DNA of 64,000 nt from Mycobacterium sp. (GTDB lineage Bacteria; Actinomycetota; Actinomycetes; Mycobacteriales; Mycobacteriaceae): contig JAGQTV010000081.1 in NCBI GenBank assembly GCA_020438845.1, forward strand, positions 1-64,000, written 5' to 3'. A program made the position numbers and the translations under genes. Shown here one piece after another: positions 16,406-25,678 of the stretch. Below the pieces are notes generated by a model. That model worked only from the letters and a program-made list of their open reading frames with translations. It made no database searches and had not been told where the DNA came from. The first letter of the stretch is position 1; every line of letters starts with the position of its first letter.

Positions 16406-17692
16406 GTGACAGCCGCTGACTCAATCCGCTCCGGCTTGCGCACCGTGTTCGGCCCGCGCACCGGCCCGTCCAGCACGCAGACGGTTCTGCGCTCAGCGCT
16501 GTGGCCGATCGCGATCATGTCGATCATCCACCGCAGCTACGTCTTGACCTCCAATGGATACATCACCGACGACTGGGCCCCCGTCTACCGGGCGGTGCGC
16601 AATTTCCGGGCTGGCGTCGACATCTACAACGAACACTTCGACCAGGTCGACCCGCACTATCTCTATCCGCCGGGCGGCACTCTGCTGATGGCGCCGTTCG
16701 GCTACATCGACAGCGAGTTCGCCGCGCGTAACTGGTTCATCCTGCTCAACACCGTGGCTATCATCGCCGCGGCCTGCCTTCTGGTGCGGCTGTTCAAGTT
16801 CCCCTTGACCTCGGTGGCTCTGCCGGCCCTGCTGGCGGCGATGTTCGTCACCGAATCGGTGACCAACACGTTGGTGTTCACCAACGTCAACGGCTGCATC
16901 CTGCTGGCCGAAGTGCTGTTCTTCTGGTGGCTGCTGGATGGCCGGGTGAACCGGGAGTGGTTGGCGGGCATAGCGATCGGCCTCTCGCTGGTGGTCAAGC
17001 CGGTATTGGGTGTTTTGCTGCTCCTGCCGTTGCTCAACCGTCAATGGCGCGCGGTAGTCGCCGGGATCGCCGTACCGGTGGCGTTCAACGCGGTGGCATG
17101 GCCTCTGGTCGCCGACCGGGGAAACTTTCTGCACCGGACGCTGCCCTACATCTTCTCCACCCGGGACTACTTCAACTCCTCGGTGCTGGGCAACGGCGTG
17201 TATTACGGGCTGCCCATGTGGCTCATTGCCGCCCTGCGACTGCTGTTCGTCGTTCTCGCGACGGGCAGTCTGTGGCTGCTGTATCGCTACTACCGCAACC
17301 GCGACAAGCTGTTCTGGATGCTCACCTCCTCCGGTGTTCTGCTGATTACCTCCTGGCTAGTGCTCTCGCTGGCGCAGGGCTACTACTCGATGATGTTGTT
17401 CCCGTTCCTAATGACGGTGGTGCTGCCCAACTCCGTGCTGCGGAACTGGCCGGCGTGGTTGGCCACCTACGGCTTCCTGACGCTGGACCGCTGGCTGATG
17501 TGGCGCTGGCCCACCACTGGCCGCTTTCTCGAATACATGAAGATCACCTACGGGTGGTCATTGATGCTGATCGTGGTGTTCTGTGTCCTGTACTTCCGCT
17601 ATCTGGACGCGCGCGAGGAGGACCGGCTCGATCACGGCATCGACCCGCCCTGGATGCAGCCCGCCGGCGGCCGCGCTAGCGTGGATGCATGA
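16406..17692 (+). CDS. aftC: Arabinofuranosyltransferase AftC
   Basis: The 428-residue membrane protein has about ten hydrophobic segments and, near the N-terminus, an acidic pair in GYITDDWAPVYRAVRNF, the catalytic-type motif of GT-C glycosyltransferases. AftC adds alpha-1,3-linked arabinofuranose branches from decaprenyl-phospho-arabinose to arabinogalactan and lipoarabinomannan. Length is close to M. tuberculosis AftC (433). The GTG at 16406 (VTAADSIRSGLR) is the start; the frame is open further upstream only as a shadow of the lipoprotein gene. The stop overlaps the msrB start by four bases. Confidence 0.9.
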   Translation: MTAADSIRSGLRTVFGPRTGPSSTQTVLRSALWPIAIMSIIHRSYVLTSNGYITDDWAPVYRAVRNFRAGVDIYNEHFDQVDPHYLYPPGGTLLMAPFGYIDSEFAARNWFILLNTVAIIAAACLLVRLFKFPLTSVALPALLAAMFVTESVTNTLVFTNVNGCILLAEVLFFWWLLDGRVNREWLAGIAIGLSLVVKPVLGVLLLLPLLNRQWRAVVAGIAVPVAFNAVAWPLVADRGNFLHRTLPYIFSTRDYFNSSVLGNGVYYGLPMWLIAALRLLFVVLATGSLWLLYRYYRNRDKLFWMLTSSGVLLITSWLVLSLAQGYYSMMLFPFLMTVVLPNSVLRNWPAWLATYGFLTLDRWLMWRWPTTGRFLEYMKITYGWSLMLIVVFCVLYFRYLDAREEDRLDHGIDPPWMQPAGGRASVDA

Positions 17693-18102
17693 CCGATCAG
17701 CCCAGGCCGAAACTCCAACTCTCCGATGACGAGTGGCGCAAACGCCTGAGCCCGGCTGAGTATCGCGTGCTTCGGCAAGCCGGCACGGAACCGCCGTTCA
17801 CCGGCGAGTACACCGACACCAAAACCGAAGGCGTGTACCAGTGCCGGGCCTGCGGGGCCGAACTGTTCCGCAGCACGGAGAAGTTCGAATCGCACTGCGG
17901 CTGGCCGTCGTTCTTCGATCCGGCCGACACGCGAGCGGTAATCCTGCGTCCGGACGCCTCGCTGGGCATGCGCCGGGTGGAGGTGTTGTGCGCAAACTGC
18001 CACAGCCACCTCGGCCACGTCTTCACCGGCGAGGGCTACCCGACGCCGACCGATGAGCGTTACTGCATCAACTCGGTTTCTTTGCGTTTCCTGCCCTCTT
18101 AG
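17689..18102 (+). CDS. msrB: Peptide-methionine (R)-S-oxide reductase MsrB
   Basis: The 137-residue protein has both zinc-binding CxxC pairs (YQCRACGAELF and LCANCHSHLGHVF), the motif FESHCGWPSFFDP, and the catalytic cysteine in RYCINSVSLRF. It reduces R-methionine sulfoxide in proteins with thioredoxin. Start ATG 17689 overlaps the aftC stop (ATGA), as expected from the conserved Rv2673-Rv2674 pair. Confidence 0.95.
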   Translation: MTDQPRPKLQLSDDEWRKRLSPAEYRVLRQAGTEPPFTGEYTDTKTEGVYQCRACGAELFRSTEKFESHCGWPSFFDPADTRAVILRPDASLGMRRVEVLCANCHSHLGHVFTGEGYPTPTDERYCINSVSLRFLPS

Positions 18103-18108
18103 AGCCTG

Positions 18109-19488
18109 TCAGTCTTTCTTGGCTCGCCGCAGGCGGTAGCTGGGCACCTGAAGGTAGCCGCGGACATGGCGTGGTGTCCGAGCGGACAACGTGAACTGTT
18201 CGGAACCCTCAAGCTGGGTGGCCAACGCCTGGTCGACTCGGATGGTTTGCTTCCGGGCCAGGCTGGACAGCCGGGCCCCAAGATTGACCACTGGGCCGTA
18301 GACGTCGCCACCGCGGTATAGCACCGGCCCGAACGCGAGTCCCGCGTGGATTGGCGGGAGGGCGTCGTCGGCATCGAAGGAATCAATCAACTGCAACGCG
18401 GCTTCGGCGGCTGACACCGGATCTTCGATGACGAACAAGATTTCGTCGCCCAGATTCTTGATCACCCGGCCGCCGTTTTCGACCACGACGTCGAGCACGG
18501 CCGTTTCGAACCGGTCGAGCAGGCTCGCAAGCTCGGTGAGGTCAAGATTGCGGGACAGACGCGTGAAGCCGGTGATGTCGACGAATCCCACCGCAGCCGG
18601 GCGGGTTTCGGTGTCTCCGACGAGGCCGTATCCCTGGGGAATCAAGGCCCGTCCGACTTCCTCGGCCAGATGCCGCCGCCAGGCGTAGACCGTGGTGAGC
18701 TCCAGCACAGGCAGCAGTTCCCGCGTGGTTTTGAGGGCTTGGCTGGCGAGCAGGCGGGGCAGCTGTGGGTCCTCAACATCCAGACCCACCGCAATCCGGG
18801 CACCCATGATCTCGGAGATGAAACTCGTCTGGGCTGCCGCCAAGCGCGACATCAGATTGCCCAACGGACGAGCCAGCTCCACCAGTGCGTCGGCATCGAC
18901 GATGTCGGCGTCCATGAGCCCCGTCACATGAGTCAGTGCGGCAACGTCGGCGTTTGTGAAAACCCGCTGGTCGTCGCCGGCTTCGGCGAATCCCAGGGCC
19001 CGCCACAATCTCCGCGCATCGTCGAGCGAGGCGCTGGCCTTTTGGGCGACCTCCTGCCTGGTGTATCTACCTTCGCCGGGCAACAAACCTCGGGTGAGCA
19101 CTTCCGTCGGAGAGAGCCCATCCTCAAACGGATCGGCTTCGGCCGAATCAGATGACGCTTCGGAGGTATCTTCCTGGTTCGTTCTTCCCAGTCGGGCCAG
19201 CACCGCCGCCAACAGAATGTCGCTACCCAGGCGGGCTATTTCGTTGACCGTGGCCACCCCGAACTCGACGACACGCCCAACAAGATCTACCGGATTGCGT
19301 AATGAATCCACCACCAAAGAATCCTCCGCCTGCCTTCCAGTGCTCGCTGAGTTGTTCTCCAAGTGTTCATCTTGTGATCGGCATCGCCTGAGGGCATCGC
19401 GGATTCGACGAATGTCGTCATCGCTCAGATCTCCACGGGGCCGGTCGCGCCGGGCAGGTACCGCACACGAGCACCAACTCGCTGGCAA
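18109..19488 (-). CDS. Class III adenylate cyclase with N-terminal regulatory domain
   Basis: The C-terminal half carries a class III cyclase domain: VGFVDITGFTRLSRNLDL (metal Asp), VIKNLGDEILFVIED (adenine-selecting Lys and second metal Asp), and YGPVVNLGARLSSLA (catalytic Asn/Arg). The middle (GRYTRQEVAQKASASLDDARRL, split here) resembles the autoinhibitory regulatory domain of Rv1264/Rv2212-type mycobacterial cyclases that respond to pH or lipids. The product should make cAMP in the cytoplasm. The start is uncertain: TTG 19488 includes the plausible helix DLSDDDIRRIRDALRRC, while the next GTG in frame (about 19314) would drop it. Only 6 bases separate its stop from that of msrB. Confidence 0.85.
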   Translation of the reverse strand: MPASWCSCAVPARRDRPRGDLSDDDIRRIRDALRRCRSQDEHLENNSASTGRQAEDSLVVDSLRNPVDLVGRVVEFGVATVNEIARLGSDILLAAVLARLGRTNQEDTSEASSDSAEADPFEDGLSPTEVLTRGLLPGEGRYTRQEVAQKASASLDDARRLWRALGFAEAGDDQRVFTNADVAALTHVTGLMDADIVDADALVELARPLGNLMSRLAAAQTSFISEIMGARIAVGLDVEDPQLPRLLASQALKTTRELLPVLELTTVYAWRRHLAEEVGRALIPQGYGLVGDTETRPAAVGFVDITGFTRLSRNLDLTELASLLDRFETAVLDVVVENGGRVIKNLGDEILFVIEDPVSAAEAALQLIDSFDADDALPPIHAGLAFGPVLYRGGDVYGPVVNLGARLSSLARKQTIRVDQALATQLEGSEQFTLSARTPRHVRGYLQVPSYRLRRAKKD

Positions 19489-19617
19489 AACACTGCGAGT
19501 GCGCTATCGGGCAGCGCCGCTCCAGTCGGGCAAACAGAGTTCAGAACTTGATATCGCCGGTGATAGCGGGTTTCGGAACAACAAAGTCCTTGCGCCTTCG
19601 CAGGCGACGGGCCCTAA

Positions 19618-20130
19618 CTACCCGACGCCCCGATTGAGCCAGCTGACTTCGCCGGCGTCGCCGCCATCGCGATAGGGCTCAAGTGCCTGATCCCACGCCG
19701 TGCCGAGCACCGTGTCCAATTCGGCCGCCAACATGTCGGCCCCAGCCGCCATCATGGCTCGCAGCCTCATCTCGCCAACCATGGTGTCGCCGTTGGCACT
19801 CATCGCCCCGCTCCACAATCCCAATTGCGGGGTATGGCAGAACCGATGGCCGTCCACCCCTGGACTGGGGTCCTCGGTGACTTCGAAACGCAGCACCGAC
19901 CACGACCTCAGTGCGCTGGCCAGCCGCGAGCCGGTGCCGACCGGGCCAACCCAGTTGGTAAGGGCACGCAATTGACCAGGCATGGCCGGCTGCGGGGTCC
20001 ACTTTAGATTCGCCCCTGCTCCTAGGGTCGATGACAACGCCCACTCGACATGCGGGCACACGGCCGCGGGTGAGGAGTGGATGTACACCACGCCCGTAGT
20101 CGCGTCGGCGAACTGGTTCGACGCACGCAT
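19618..20130 (-). CDS. DUF3145 family protein
   Basis: The 170-residue protein matches the conserved actinobacterial DUF3145 family from start to end: FADATTGVVYIHSSPAAVCP, WALSSTLGAGANLKWTPQP, CHTPQLGLWSGAMSANGD, YRDGGDAGEVSWLNRGVG. The function is not known. ATG 20130 is preferred because a ggag lies 6 bases upstream; a GTG at 20133 is in frame. It is read alone, with 129 bases to the cyclase start. Confidence 0.85.
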   Translation of the reverse strand: MRASNQFADATTGVVYIHSSPAAVCPHVEWALSSTLGAGANLKWTPQPAMPGQLRALTNWVGPVGTGSRLASALRSWSVLRFEVTEDPSPGVDGHRFCHTPQLGLWSGAMSANGDTMVGEMRLRAMMAAGADMLAAELDTVLGTAWDQALEPYRDGGDAGEVSWLNRGVG

Positions 20131-20238
20131 CACTTACTCCTTCGGTTCCACTAGGGACGTCTTCCCCAACGACCTGGTGTTTCCGAAGATGCAGTTGTGC
20201 AGTACGTGTCTATTGTGCCCCCTGGTGCCCGTGATGCG

Positions 20239-21069
20239 CTAGTGCGGGTTGAACTCTCTTATGACTTCGCCAGAGACGGCGGGCCAGAGCGGTTTGGCCC
20301 AGTCGCCGAAATCCCGATCAGTGAGCACCACCAGAGCGAGATCGCAGACCGGATCGACCCAGATGAATGTCCCACTCTGCCCGAAGTGCCCGTAGGTGGA
20401 CGGCGAATTGGTTGCCGCGGTCCAGTGCGGCGACTTACCGTCACGAATCTCGAATCCGAGCCCCCAGTCATTGGGCCGTTGCATTCCGAAGCCCGGCAAA
20501 ACGCCGACCAGGCCCGAGAACTGAACCCGACACGCCTCGGCATGCATCTGCGGCGAGACCGTGCGAGGCCGCAGCAGATCGACGGCGAACAAGGCCAGAT
20601 CCACGACGCTGGAGGCCGCACCGTAGCCAGCCGTCGCCGCACCCCCCTCCAAGACCGAGCTCGTCATGCCCAACGGGTCGAAGATCGCCTCAGTCAGGTA
20701 CTGGCCGAACTCGATCCCGGCCTCCTGCTCGAGAGATTCGGCCAGCACGGTGAATCCGTAGTTGGAGTACACCCGGCGCGTTCCCGGCTCCGCGACAATC
20801 TCCGCGGAGTGCATAGCCAGACCGGAAGCGTGGGAAAGCAGGTGACGGACCGTGGCGCCGGGCGGGCCTGCCGGGGTGTCGAGATCGACAACGCCCTCCT
20901 CCACCGCAACCTGAGCTGCGCGCGCCACTAACGGCTTGGTCACTGAGGCCAGGCGGAAACGCCGCGCGGTGTCGCCGTACGTGGCAAGCACTCCCGATGG
21001 GCCGACCACTGCTGCTGCGGCAGTGTCCACGGGCCAGCCGGCGATCAGGTCGAGAGCTCTAGACGACAT
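20239..21069 (-). CDS. Serine hydrolase of the beta-lactamase/class C family
   Basis: The 276-residue protein has the three marker motifs: S-x-x-K in [15 protein letters not shown]-x-N in [16 protein letters not shown], and a third-motif equivalent [12 protein letters not shown]. Such mycobacterial proteins (LipD/LipL-type and others) are esterases or D-aminopeptidase-like enzymes, not usually true beta-lactamases. It has no signal peptide, so it should be cytoplasmic, and it is shorter than most family members (350-400 residues). It is divergent from mscR with 33 bases between. Confidence 0.85.
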   Translation of the reverse strand: MSSRALDLIAGWPVDTAAAAVVGPSGVLATYGDTARRFRLASVTKPLVARAAQVAVEEGVVDLDTPAGPPGATVRHLLSHASGLAMHSAEIVAEPGTRRVYSNYGFTVLAESLEQEAGIEFGQYLTEAIFDPLGMTSSVLEGGAATAGYGAASSVVDLALFAVDLLRPRTVSPQMHAEACRVQFSGLVGVLPGFGMQRPNDWGLGFEIRDGKSPHWTAATNSPSTYGHFGQSGTFIWVDPVCDLALVVLTDRDFGDWAKPLWPAVSGEVIREFNPH

Positions 21070-21102
21070 CTGGCCACGGTAACCCGACTAAGGTCTGCAC
21101 TC

Positions 21103-22188
21103 ATGAGCCAGACGGTGCGCGGAGTGATCTCACGACGGAAGGGCGAGCCGGTCGAGCTCGTCGACATCGTTATCCCCGAACCCGGGCCGGGCGAGGTGGT
21201 GGTCGACGTTCAGGCGTGCGGGGTGTGCCATACGGACCTCACTTATCGCGAGGGCGGCATCAACGACTCCTATCCGTTCCTGCTCGGGCACGAAGCGGCC
21301 GGGGTTGTCGAAGCCGTCGGCGAAGGCGTCACCGGGGTCGCCCCCGGCGACTTCGTCGTCCTCAATTGGCGCGCGGTCTGTGGCCAGTGCCGGGCCTGCA
21401 GGCGTGGACGACCGTGGTATTGCTTCGACACCTTCAATGCGACCCAGAAGATGACGCTCACTGATGGCACCGAACTGACGCCCGCACTGGGCATCGGTGC
21501 CTTCGCCGACAAAACGCTCGTCCACGAGGGCCAGTGCACCAAGGTCGATGCGGACGCCGATCCCGCGGTGGCCGGCCTGCTGGGGTGCGGGGTCATGGCC
21601 GGGATCGGCGCGGCGATCAACACCGGGGCGGTCAATCGCGATGACACCGTTGCGGTGATCGGCTGCGGCGGAGTGGGCGATGCGGCGATCGCCGGTGCGA
21701 AACTGGTCGGCGCCAGGACGATCATCGCCGTCGACACCGACGACACCAAGCTGAAGTGGGCGCGCGAATTCGGCGCCACCCACACGATCAACGCCCGCGA
21801 ACTCGACGTCGTCGAAGCCATCCAGGATCTGACGGACGGATTCGGCACCGACGTCGTGATCGACGCCGTCGGCCGCCCGGAGACCTGGAAGCAGGCGTTC
21901 TACGCCCGCGATCTGGCTGGAACCGTTGTGCTGGTGGGGGTTCCCACCCCGGACATGAAGCTGGACATGCCGCTGATCGACTTCTTCTCCCGGGGTGGTT
22001 CGCTGAAGTCATCGTGGTACGGCGACTGCCTACCCGAACGAGACTTCCCCACCCTGATCTCCCTCTATCGGCAGGGTCGGTTGCCGCTGGATCGCTTCGT
22101 CTCCGAACGCATCGCACTCGATCAGGTTGAAGAGGCCTTCCACAAGATGCACTCCGGGCAGGTGCTGCGTTCGGTGGTGGTGTGGTGA
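21103..22188 (+). CDS. mscR: S-(hydroxymethyl)mycothiol dehydrogenase / S-nitrosomycothiol reductase
   Basis: The 361-residue zinc-dependent dehydrogenase has the catalytic zinc motif [30 protein letters not shown], the structural zinc lobe [15 protein letters not shown] and the Rossmann motif [17 protein letters not shown]. Length and sequence agree with mycobacterial MscR (Rv2259, 361 residues). It oxidises the mycothiol-formaldehyde adduct with NAD+ and reduces S-nitrosomycothiol. The last codons overlap the next gene by 7 bases, and the pairing MscR plus metallo-hydrolase is conserved. Confidence 0.93.
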   Translation: MSQTVRGVISRRKGEPVELVDIVIPEPGPGEVVVDVQACGVCHTDLTYREGGINDSYPFLLGHEAAGVVEAVGEGVTGVAPGDFVVLNWRAVCGQCRACRRGRPWYCFDTFNATQKMTLTDGTELTPALGIGAFADKTLVHEGQCTKVDADADPAVAGLLGCGVMAGIGAAINTGAVNRDDTVAVIGCGGVGDAAIAGAKLVGARTIIAVDTDDTKLKWAREFGATHTINARELDVVEAIQDLTDGFGTDVVIDAVGRPETWKQAFYARDLAGTVVLVGVPTPDMKLDMPLIDFFSRGGSLKSSWYGDCLPERDFPTLISLYRQGRLPLDRFVSERIALDQVEEAFHKMHSGQVLRSVVVW

Positions 22189-22811
22189 ACTCCAACATCC
22201 AACGAGTGGTCACCCACGGCACCTTCGAACTCGACGGCGGCAGTTGGGAAGTCGACAACAATATCTGGATTGTCGGCGATAACTCAGAAGTGATCGTCAT
22301 CGACGCAGCCCATGACGCAGAAGCCATCGAGAAGGCCGTCGCCGGCCGGCATGTCGTCGCGGTGGTGTGCACCCACGGGCACAACGACCACATCACCGTT
22401 GCGCCCCAACTGAGTACAGACCTCGACGCCCCGGTGCTGATGAATCCAGCGGATGCGATGTTGTGGGAAACAACGCACGGCGACAAGGAATTCCGGCCAC
22501 TTCAGGACGGCCAGGTGCTCACCGCAGGCGGTGTCGAGTTACGGGCGATCGCCACTCCGGGACACTCCCCTGGCTCGACCTGCCTTTACGCCCCGACCCT
22601 GGGTGCGCTGTTCTCCGGTGACACCCTCTTCCATGGCGGACCGGGCGCAACCGGTCGGTCCTTCTCCGACTTCCCCACCATCCTGACCTCGATCAAGGAC
22701 AAGCTCGGTGCGTTACCAGCCGAGACCATCGTCTACACCGGGCACGGTGACAGCACGACGATCGGTGGCGAGTTGGTCAACTACGACGACTGGGTCGCCC
22801 GCGGCCGTTGA
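22182..22811 (+). CDS. MBL-fold metallo-hydrolase partner of MscR
   Basis: The 209-residue metallo-beta-lactamase-fold protein has the metal motif [14 protein letters not shown] (H-x-H-x-D-H), [31 protein letters not shown] and VYTGHGDST. It resembles Rv2260, the gene after mscR. By its context it probably hydrolyses the S-formyl-mycothiol made by MscR to formate and mycothiol, the equivalent of S-formylglutathione hydrolase (inference). Tandem GTG codons at 22182/22185 lie inside the mscR stop region, so translation is coupled. Confidence 0.87.
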   Translation: MVNSNIQRVVTHGTFELDGGSWEVDNNIWIVGDNSEVIVIDAAHDAEAIEKAVAGRHVVAVVCTHGHNDHITVAPQLSTDLDAPVLMNPADAMLWETTHGDKEFRPLQDGQVLTAGGVELRAIATPGHSPGSTCLYAPTLGALFSGDTLFHGGPGATGRSFSDFPTILTSIKDKLGALPAETIVYTGHGDSTTIGGELVNYDDWVARGR

Positions 22812-23110
22812 CGATGCACCGCGAGGAACGAGCGGTGAGGACAAGGCGGCCAGCCCAAGCCACGGGCCGTCAAAAGAGGTCCGCGCCGCCCTGCTGGCTG
22901 AGGCATGACCGTCAACCGCAGGTTCGTCAACTCCTTCACGGCCCATGAACCGACTGCGGACACAAGCGCAACTGTTATCTATTTTGCAGATATCTTTCAT
23001 CACAGTTACTCGTTGGACAAGATAACTTTCACTTGGTGTGATGGGTACCGAACAAGTCAGGCCGGCACAGCCGGGTTCGACCCATCTATCACGAGAGCAG
23101 GACCACCACC
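22812..23110. other. Intergenic region with AT-rich promoter-like part
   Basis: These 299 bases hold no gene that I can support. From about 22970 the DNA turns AT-rich against the GC-rich background, and contains a 7-bp inverted pair gttatct (22974-22980) and agataac (23020-23026) with agatatct between them. This looks like the promoter and possible operator region of the small lipoprotein gene at 23111. The nearby LysR gene is a candidate regulator, which is inference. Confidence 0.4.
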
Positions 23111-23422
23111 ATGAAGAAACTCACCACACCAACCATCGAAGTCATCAGCGCCGTGACGATCGGCGCCCTGGCCATCGGTGCCATTGCTTTTTCGGGCTGT
23201 ACCACTACCAAGGCCCACGCCAACACAGCCCACGCCAACACCACGGCCGGCCATACCATCCCAACCCACTACGACCACCACGAATGGATCCACAACAACG
23301 GCGGTTTCGGCCCGAAGGCGCAGTCCCCACATGTCGACAACTCGGTCCATGCCGGCCCGGGCGCCTCCGTCCGCAGCGGCCTAGACGCCCCAGGGCACCG
23401 CCGCTCAGCGACCACCCGATGA
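23111..23422 (+). CDS. Small His/Asn-rich putative lipoprotein
   Basis: The 103-residue product starts with KK and a hydrophobic stretch (VISAVTIGALAIGAIAF) ending in SGC, a lipobox-like site. The mature part is rich in His, Asn and Thr (AHANTAHANTTAGHTIPTHY, then DHHEWIHNNGG), with about ten histidines in 70 residues, which suggests metal binding. I do not recognise a family. A weak ribosome site (agcagga) precedes ATG 23111. A strong hairpin follows its stop. It lies between mscR/MBL and a LysR regulator. Confidence 0.6.
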   Translation: MKKLTTPTIEVISAVTIGALAIGAIAFSGCTTTKAHANTAHANTTAGHTIPTHYDHHEWIHNNGGFGPKAQSPHVDNSVHAGPGASVRSGLDAPGHRRSATTR

Positions 23423-23436
23423 TCGCCAAGCGAACA

Positions 23437-23467
23437 TGACCCGCCCCAGCACGCCTGGGGCGGGTCA
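23437..23467 (+). terminator. Strong hairpin after the small lipoprotein gene
   Basis: The arms tgacccgccccag (23437-23449) and ctggggcgggtca (23455-23467) are a perfect 13-bp inverted repeat with a 5-base loop (cacgc). There is no T-run after it on the plus strand, as is usual for mycobacterial hairpins. It lies 14 bases after the stop at 23422 and should end that transcript before the LysR gene. Confidence 0.85.
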
Positions 23468-23570
23468 TCCACTATCGGTGGGTTGACGCCTCCACCAAGG
23501 CGACACGGTTCAACCCAACCAACCCGGGCTTGGTTACGACATTCATCTCGTTTTTTGATAGCTTTCAAAG

Positions 23571-24485
23571 GTGGAGCTGCGCCAGTTGGAGTATTTCGTC
23601 GCCGTGGCCGACGAGCTGAACTTCTCCCGTGCCGCGCACCAGGTACACGTCGTCCAATCCGCCCTGTCCACATCGGTGGCCAAGCTGGAAAAGGAACTCG
23701 GGGTCGCGCTGTTCGACAGAACACGACAACAGATCAGGCTCACCCCGGCCGGCGAGATCTTCCGCGACAACGCAAGTCGGGTGATCAATACAGCACGCCA
23801 GGCCAGAGACTCAATCGGTGATTATCAAGGTCAGCTATCGGGAACGATCGAGTTCGGATCGATCGTGTCCTTCGGCACTCTGCAGGTACCCAGGGTCTTA
23901 GGGGAGTTTCACCGCGCCCATCCTCGTGTTCGAATCAAACTGCGGCTGGGCCAACTTGCGTCGACGTCCTACCTGCCCTCAATTGTCGACGGCTCACTGG
24001 ATCTGGCGTTCATCACAGCGCCGGATCAGTTTCCCGCCAATGTGAAAATGCATTTCCTCACCGCAGAACCCCTAATATTTGTCTGTCGGCCTGACCACCG
24101 CCTCGCCGAGCGTAGCCACGTCAATCTCACCGAACTTGCCGAGGACGACCTACTCGGATTCCCCGCCCACTTCGGACTACGACGTGTGGTCGAGAATGCC
24201 TTCGCCGCCGCAGGCGTCACCCCACGAACACCCTACGAAGTAACCACCGACTTCTACCTCGCAGCAGATCTGGTGCGACACGGGCTCGGCAGCGTCTTCA
24301 TGCCCCGCAATGAAACCGGGCGCTTCCCCGACCTGAAAGCAGTACCCGTATTCCCTTCCATTGACTGGTCAATCTTCCTGGCCTGGGCCAAACACGAACG
24401 CCTCCGGCCCGCCAGCGCACGACTTGCCGAGATGCTCCTGGAATCGGCTGGCTGCGACACAAGCAGCCTGGCTGAAATCACCTGA
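23571..24485 (+). CDS. LysR family transcriptional regulator
   Basis: The 304-residue protein has an N-terminal winged helix-turn-helix (LEYFVAVADELNFSRAA, then VVQSALSTSVAKLEKELGV) and a C-terminal LysR substrate-binding domain (from about residue 90: GTIEFGSIVSFGTLQVP). The effector is unknown. The start is GTG 23571, after caaagg. Just upstream, the near-palindrome ttgatagctttcaa (about 23555-23568) could be its own operator. Neighbouring targets might be the small lipoprotein gene or the dehydrogenase gene downstream (inference). Confidence 0.9.
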   Translation: MELRQLEYFVAVADELNFSRAAHQVHVVQSALSTSVAKLEKELGVALFDRTRQQIRLTPAGEIFRDNASRVINTARQARDSIGDYQGQLSGTIEFGSIVSFGTLQVPRVLGEFHRAHPRVRIKLRLGQLASTSYLPSIVDGSLDLAFITAPDQFPANVKMHFLTAEPLIFVCRPDHRLAERSHVNLTELAEDDLLGFPAHFGLRRVVENAFAAAGVTPRTPYEVTTDFYLAADLVRHGLGSVFMPRNETGRFPDLKAVPVFPSIDWSIFLAWAKHERLRPASARLAEMLLESAGCDTSSLAEIT

Positions 24486-24504
24486 CCCGACCACCAGTCG
24501 CACC

Positions 24505-25659
24505 CTAGGGCTTCGTCGCCGAACTCCGCGGATCGATAAGTATTTTGACGTGGTGCTCGGGATCGCCGAGCGCCTCGAAAGCCGCGTTGACGCCGCCGAG
24601 ACCGACCTTGCCGGTGACCAGGGCCGAGGCGTCCAACTTCCCGTCGGCGAGCATGTGCAAGGTGTCGTAGAACTCCAGCGGTGTGTACCCGAAGACGAAT
24701 CGCAGATCTAGTTCCTTGGCGTTGGCCAACGTCGGCCGGAACTGGTCGGTGCCCATGCAGACGCCGACCACCACCACTCTTGAGCTAAGCGGCGCTGCAG
24801 CCATCACCCGGTCGATCATCCCCGGCACCCCGACGCATTCGAATATCACCGGCCGCTTGGGACCGGCCGCGCCGGCCGCCTCCGCGGCGCGGTAGACGTG
24901 CTGCCAGCCGGGCAGCTTGCGCAGCTTCTTCATCGACCCGAGGGCCAGTTCATAGAGGGCCGGCGCCTGGGTCAGCTGCCCCTTGGTGGACTTGTCGTAG
25001 GGCGAGTCGACGGCGGGGTCGACGACCACGTCGGCACCGCACCGCCGAGCAAGGTCGCGCCGCCCCGGGGAGAAGTCACTGGCGACAATCGTGGCGACAC
25101 CGCGTGCCTTGAGCTGGCAGATCACCGCTAAACCGACCGGCCCGCAGCCGATCACGATTGCCGTGTCACCCCTGCTGATCTCGCTGCGCCGCACTGCATG
25201 CAACGCCACCGCCATGGGCTCGGTGAGCGCCGCGATATCGACCGGCAATCCGTTGGGGACCGCAAAGGTCATCGAGGCCTCAACCAATACCTGCTCGGCG
25301 TAGCCGCCCGGGGCCAACGGCGAGAGCCCGGTCAGTTGAACTCCACCGTGCGCACGCACCATGGGAAACGACACCACGGTCATGCCCTCCTTGAGGGCCT
25401 TGGGGGTCTTGGGTCCGCGTTCGGCGATCACCCCGGCGAACTCGTGGCCCATCACCGTGGCGGTGTCGCCCCGCATGAAGTCGGGATAGCCCATGGTGGC
25501 CATCACCTCGGTCAACTCGTCGGCGTGGTCCTTGGCGTGTAGGTCCGACCCGCAGATCCCGCAAGCTCGAACCTCGAGAACCAATTGACCCTCGCCTGGA
25601 CGGGGGTCGGGCAGGTCGACGATCGACAACGTTCCGTGTTCACAGCTGACGGCCTTCAC
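24505..25659 (-). CDS. Zinc-type alcohol dehydrogenase family protein
   Basis: The 384-residue medium-chain dehydrogenase has the catalytic zinc site RACGICGSDLHAKDHAD and GHEFAGVIAERG, and the NAD(P)-binding motif AIVIGCGPVGLAVICQLKARG. The structural zinc lobe with four cysteines, normal around residues 95-115, is absent: that region reads VVSFPMVRAHGGVQLTGL. The substrate is unknown. It is convergent with the LysR gene and precedes the SHOCT gene on the same strand order, with 19 bases between them. Confidence 0.86.
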   Translation of the reverse strand: MKAVSCEHGTLSIVDLPDPRPGEGQLVLEVRACGICGSDLHAKDHADELTEVMATMGYPDFMRGDTATVMGHEFAGVIAERGPKTPKALKEGMTVVSFPMVRAHGGVQLTGLSPLAPGGYAEQVLVEASMTFAVPNGLPVDIAALTEPMAVALHAVRRSEISRGDTAIVIGCGPVGLAVICQLKARGVATIVASDFSPGRRDLARRCGADVVVDPAVDSPYDKSTKGQLTQAPALYELALGSMKKLRKLPGWQHVYRAAEAAGAAGPKRPVIFECVGVPGMIDRVMAAAPLSSRVVVVGVCMGTDQFRPTLANAKELDLRFVFGYTPLEFYDTLHMLADGKLDASALVTGKVGLGGVNAAFEALGDPEHHVKILIDPRSSATKP

Positions 25660-25678
25660 CTTCGGCAGTCTAAGACAG

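Noticed and set aside
20239-21069. True beta-lactamase conferring resistance
   Set aside because: No signal peptide and short length; the motifs only support the wider serine hydrolase family.
22905-23114. 69-codon plus-strand frame before the His-rich lipoprotein
   Set aside because: Crosses the AT-rich promoter region, no ribosome site and mixed composition.
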